From contig JAAZCS010000189.1 of NCBI GenBank assembly GCA_012513125.1, positions 1-7,305 of the forward strand: 7,305 bases of DNA. Direction: 5' to 3'. This document shows positions 6,271 to 7,305 of the stretch, piece by piece; the first letter of the stretch is position 1, and each line of letters begins with the position of its first letter. The notes beneath the pieces were generated by a model that saw nothing but the letters and a program-made list of their open reading frames with translations, was not told the origin of the DNA and ran no database searches. The position numbers were made by a program, and so were the translations under genes. Source of the stretch: Treponema sp. (GTDB taxonomy: Bacteria > Spirochaetota > Spirochaetia > Treponematales > Treponemataceae).

Positions 6271-6297
6271 CCTATCCGTAGCATAAATCTACGGAGG
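6271..6297 (+). promoter_or_regulatory. Riboswitch expression platform: Shine-Dalgarno-sequestering hairpin
   Basis: TCCGTAG (6275-6281) pairs with CTACGGA (6289-6295) around a 7-nt loop. CC (6271-6272) can add pairs with GG (6296-6297) across a 2-nt bulge, burying the whole GGAGG Shine-Dalgarno (6293-6297) of the gene starting at 6305. There is no terminator-like U run after the stem, so control should be at translation initiation. A competing helix is available: TATCCG (6273-6278) is the exact complement of CGGATA (6213-6218) in aptamer P5 and its loop. TPP binding would hold those bases in the aptamer and leave the sequestering hairpin free to form. Confidence 0.75.
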
Positions 6298-6304
6298 TTT
6301 CCAT

Positions 6305-6613
6305 ATGGAAGCGAATGTGGCAATTCAAGTACTGCCAAAATGTAATTCTGATGAAGAAGTAATCAGAATAGTTGATGAAGTAATCGCGTATATTAAAAGT
6401 ACGGGATTAAATTTTTATGTTGGGCCTTGTGAAACATCTATTGAAGGCGATTATGACACGTTGATGGAAATTGTAAAAAATTGCCAAATTATTGCTGTAA
6501 AAGCTGGTGCAAAAGATGTGTCCGCATATGTAAAAATTAATTACCGTCCTGAGGGCGCAGTTCTCACAATAGATAAAAAAGTGTCTAAATATCATGGCGG
6601 ATGTGAAGACTAA
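6305..6613 (+). CDS. MTH1187/DUF77-family thiamine-binding protein
   Basis: This is a 102-residue cytosolic protein of the Thiamine_BP (DUF77, MTH1187) family, which is normally about 100 residues, so it is full length. Family hallmarks are AIQVLPKCNSDEEVIRIVDE (6-25), YIKSTGLNFYVGPCET (29-44), IEGDYDTLMEIV (46-57), VSAYVKINYRPEG (72-84) and LTIDKKVSKY (87-96). The family has a ferredoxin-like fold and some members bind thiamine. The exact physiological role is not settled; delivery or sensing of thiamine or its pyrimidine moiety is the usual proposal. The TPP riboswitch immediately upstream and the transporter gene downstream support a thiamine or precursor uptake role. The ATG at 6305 is fixed by GGAGG (6293-6297), 7 nt away, inside the regulatory hairpin. 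Confidence 0.92.
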   Translation: MEANVAIQVLPKCNSDEEVIRIVDEVIAYIKSTGLNFYVGPCETSIEGDYDTLMEIVKNCQIIAVKAGAKDVSAYVKINYRPEGAVLTIDKKVSKYHGGCED

Positions 6614-7305
6614 AAAAAGCGTTCTAGAAAGATTTTCTCCAATTTTATTAATAGCGTTGATTCTGATAATCTGGCAAGTTCTTTGCAGTCTAAAGATAAT
6701 TCCCGGATATATGTTGCCTTCACCGGTTGCAGTAATTCGAGCGTTTTTATCAGATTTTCCACTATTAATGAAACATCTTGGTTTCACAATGTATGAAGCC
6801 TTGTTCGGCGTATTTATAAGCATTTTGTTGGCTTTTGTTACCGCGTCATTAATGGACAGATTTATTGTAATAAATAAAGCTGTTTATCCGCTTCTTATAA
6901 TTACTCAAACAATTCCATCAATTGCAATAGCCCCTTTGCTGATACTTTGGATGGGATATGGCTCTGCACCAAAAATCACGCTTGTTGTAATAACGTGCTA
7001 TTTTCCGCTTGCAGTTAGTTTGCTATCTGGTTTTGCTTCGGCTGATAAGGATTCAATCTCTTTGTTAAAGGCGATGGGTGCATCAAGGTTTCAAATTTTC
7101 ATACATATCAAGATTCATTGTGCAATGAAACATTTCTTTTCTGGACTGAAAGTTGCTGTTTCATATTCAATTATTGGTGCAGTAATTTCAGAATGGCTAG
7201 GTGGTAACAACGGGCTTGGAGTTTATATGACAAGAGTAAAAAAGTCATATTCATTCGATAAAATGTTTGCTGTTATATTCTTAATCTCTTTCATCAGTCT
7301 TGTTC
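6594..7305 (+). CDS. ABC transporter permease, ThiX-like (SsuC/TauC family), 3' end cut by window edge
   Basis: The first 237 codons of an inner-membrane ABC permease are visible, open to the window edge. Hydrophobic segments lie at about residues 15-32, 66-86, 95-120, 126-147, 187-202 and from 223 on. IPGYMLPSPVAV (36-47), TIPSIAIAPLLILWMGYG (106-123) and the cytoplasmic EAA-type loop LLKAMGASRFQIFIHIKI (157-174) identify the SsuC/TauC/ThiX permease family; WLGGNNGLG (201-209) is also typical. The proline that usually ends the EAA loop is His175 here. The ATG overlaps the preceding gene by 20 bp and has no clear Shine-Dalgarno, so translational coupling is likely; GTG at 6603 is an alternative in-frame start. 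The TPP riboswitch context points to thiamine or hydroxymethylpyrimidine uptake. Partner ATPase and binding protein are expected to the right. Confidence 0.9.
   Translation, partial: MADVKTKKSVLERFSPILLIALILIIWQVLCSLKIIPGYMLPSPVAVIRAFLSDFPLLMKHLGFTMYEALFGVFISILLAFVTASLMDRFIVINKAVYPLLIITQTIPSIAIAPLLILWMGYGSAPKITLVVITCYFPLAVSLLSGFASADKDSISLLKAMGASRFQIFIHIKIHCAMKHFFSGLKVAVSYSIIGAVISEWLGGNNGLGVYMTRVKKSYSFDKMFAVIFLISFISLV

Noticed and set aside
6407..6823. 138-codon open frame on the minus strand across the thiamine-binding protein and permease genes
   Set aside because: Both plus-strand genes are clearly real by family motifs, and the antisense translation has no family features.
1..7305. Defence system, CRISPR array, mobile element or prophage
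   Set aside because: No repeats with spacers, transposase, integrase, toxin-antitoxin pair or phage gene could be found. All long genes are accounted for by sugar and thiamine metabolism.

Overview
The window is AT-rich, densely coded DNA on the standard genetic code. It most resembles a spirochaete of the Treponema type. The main reason is an operon-borne hexokinase of the eukaryote-like family, which treponemes carry, combined with low GC and A/T-rich intergenic DNA. This placement is inference, not proof. I see no tRNA, rRNA, CRISPR array, insertion sequence or phage gene.

Region 1 (1-4039, minus strand) is an amino-sugar operon read right to left: a cytosolic GH20 beta-N-acetylhexosaminidase, nagA (GlcNAc-6-P deacetylase), nagB (GlcN-6-P deaminase) and a hexokinase that runs off the left edge. 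Together they can turn GlcNAc-terminated oligosaccharides into fructose-6-P: hydrolysis to free GlcNAc, phosphorylation (inferred for the hexokinase), deacetylation, then deamination and isomerisation. No sugar transporter or PTS component lies in the window. A 12-position stem with one mismatch sits between nagB and the hexokinase gene.

Region 2 (4040-4193) is the divergent control region. A good rightward promoter (TTGACT/18/TACAAT) has a 29-bp imperfect palindrome over its spacer and -10, a candidate operator. The best leftward promoter (TGGACA/17/TAGTAT) is placed so that transcription should begin on the A of the hexosaminidase ATG, predicting a leaderless mRNA; the start also lacks a clear Shine-Dalgarno sequence.

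Region 3 (4194-6083, plus strand) holds a ROK-family repressor with an N-terminal helix-turn-helix, probably the local regulator. It lacks the usual ROK zinc motif. Next is a GNAT acetyltransferase that resembles bacterial relatives of the C-terminal acetyltransferase-like domain of O-GlcNAcase. Its position beside GlcNAc catabolic genes is the most interesting signal here.

Region 4 (6084-7305, plus strand) is a separate thiamine unit. It has a near-consensus promoter, a TPP riboswitch with a Shine-Dalgarno-sequestering hairpin, a small MTH1187/DUF77-family thiamine-binding protein, and the start of a ThiX-like ABC permease that overlaps it by 20 bp and is cut by the right edge. ATPase and periplasmic binding-protein genes probably lie beyond the window.
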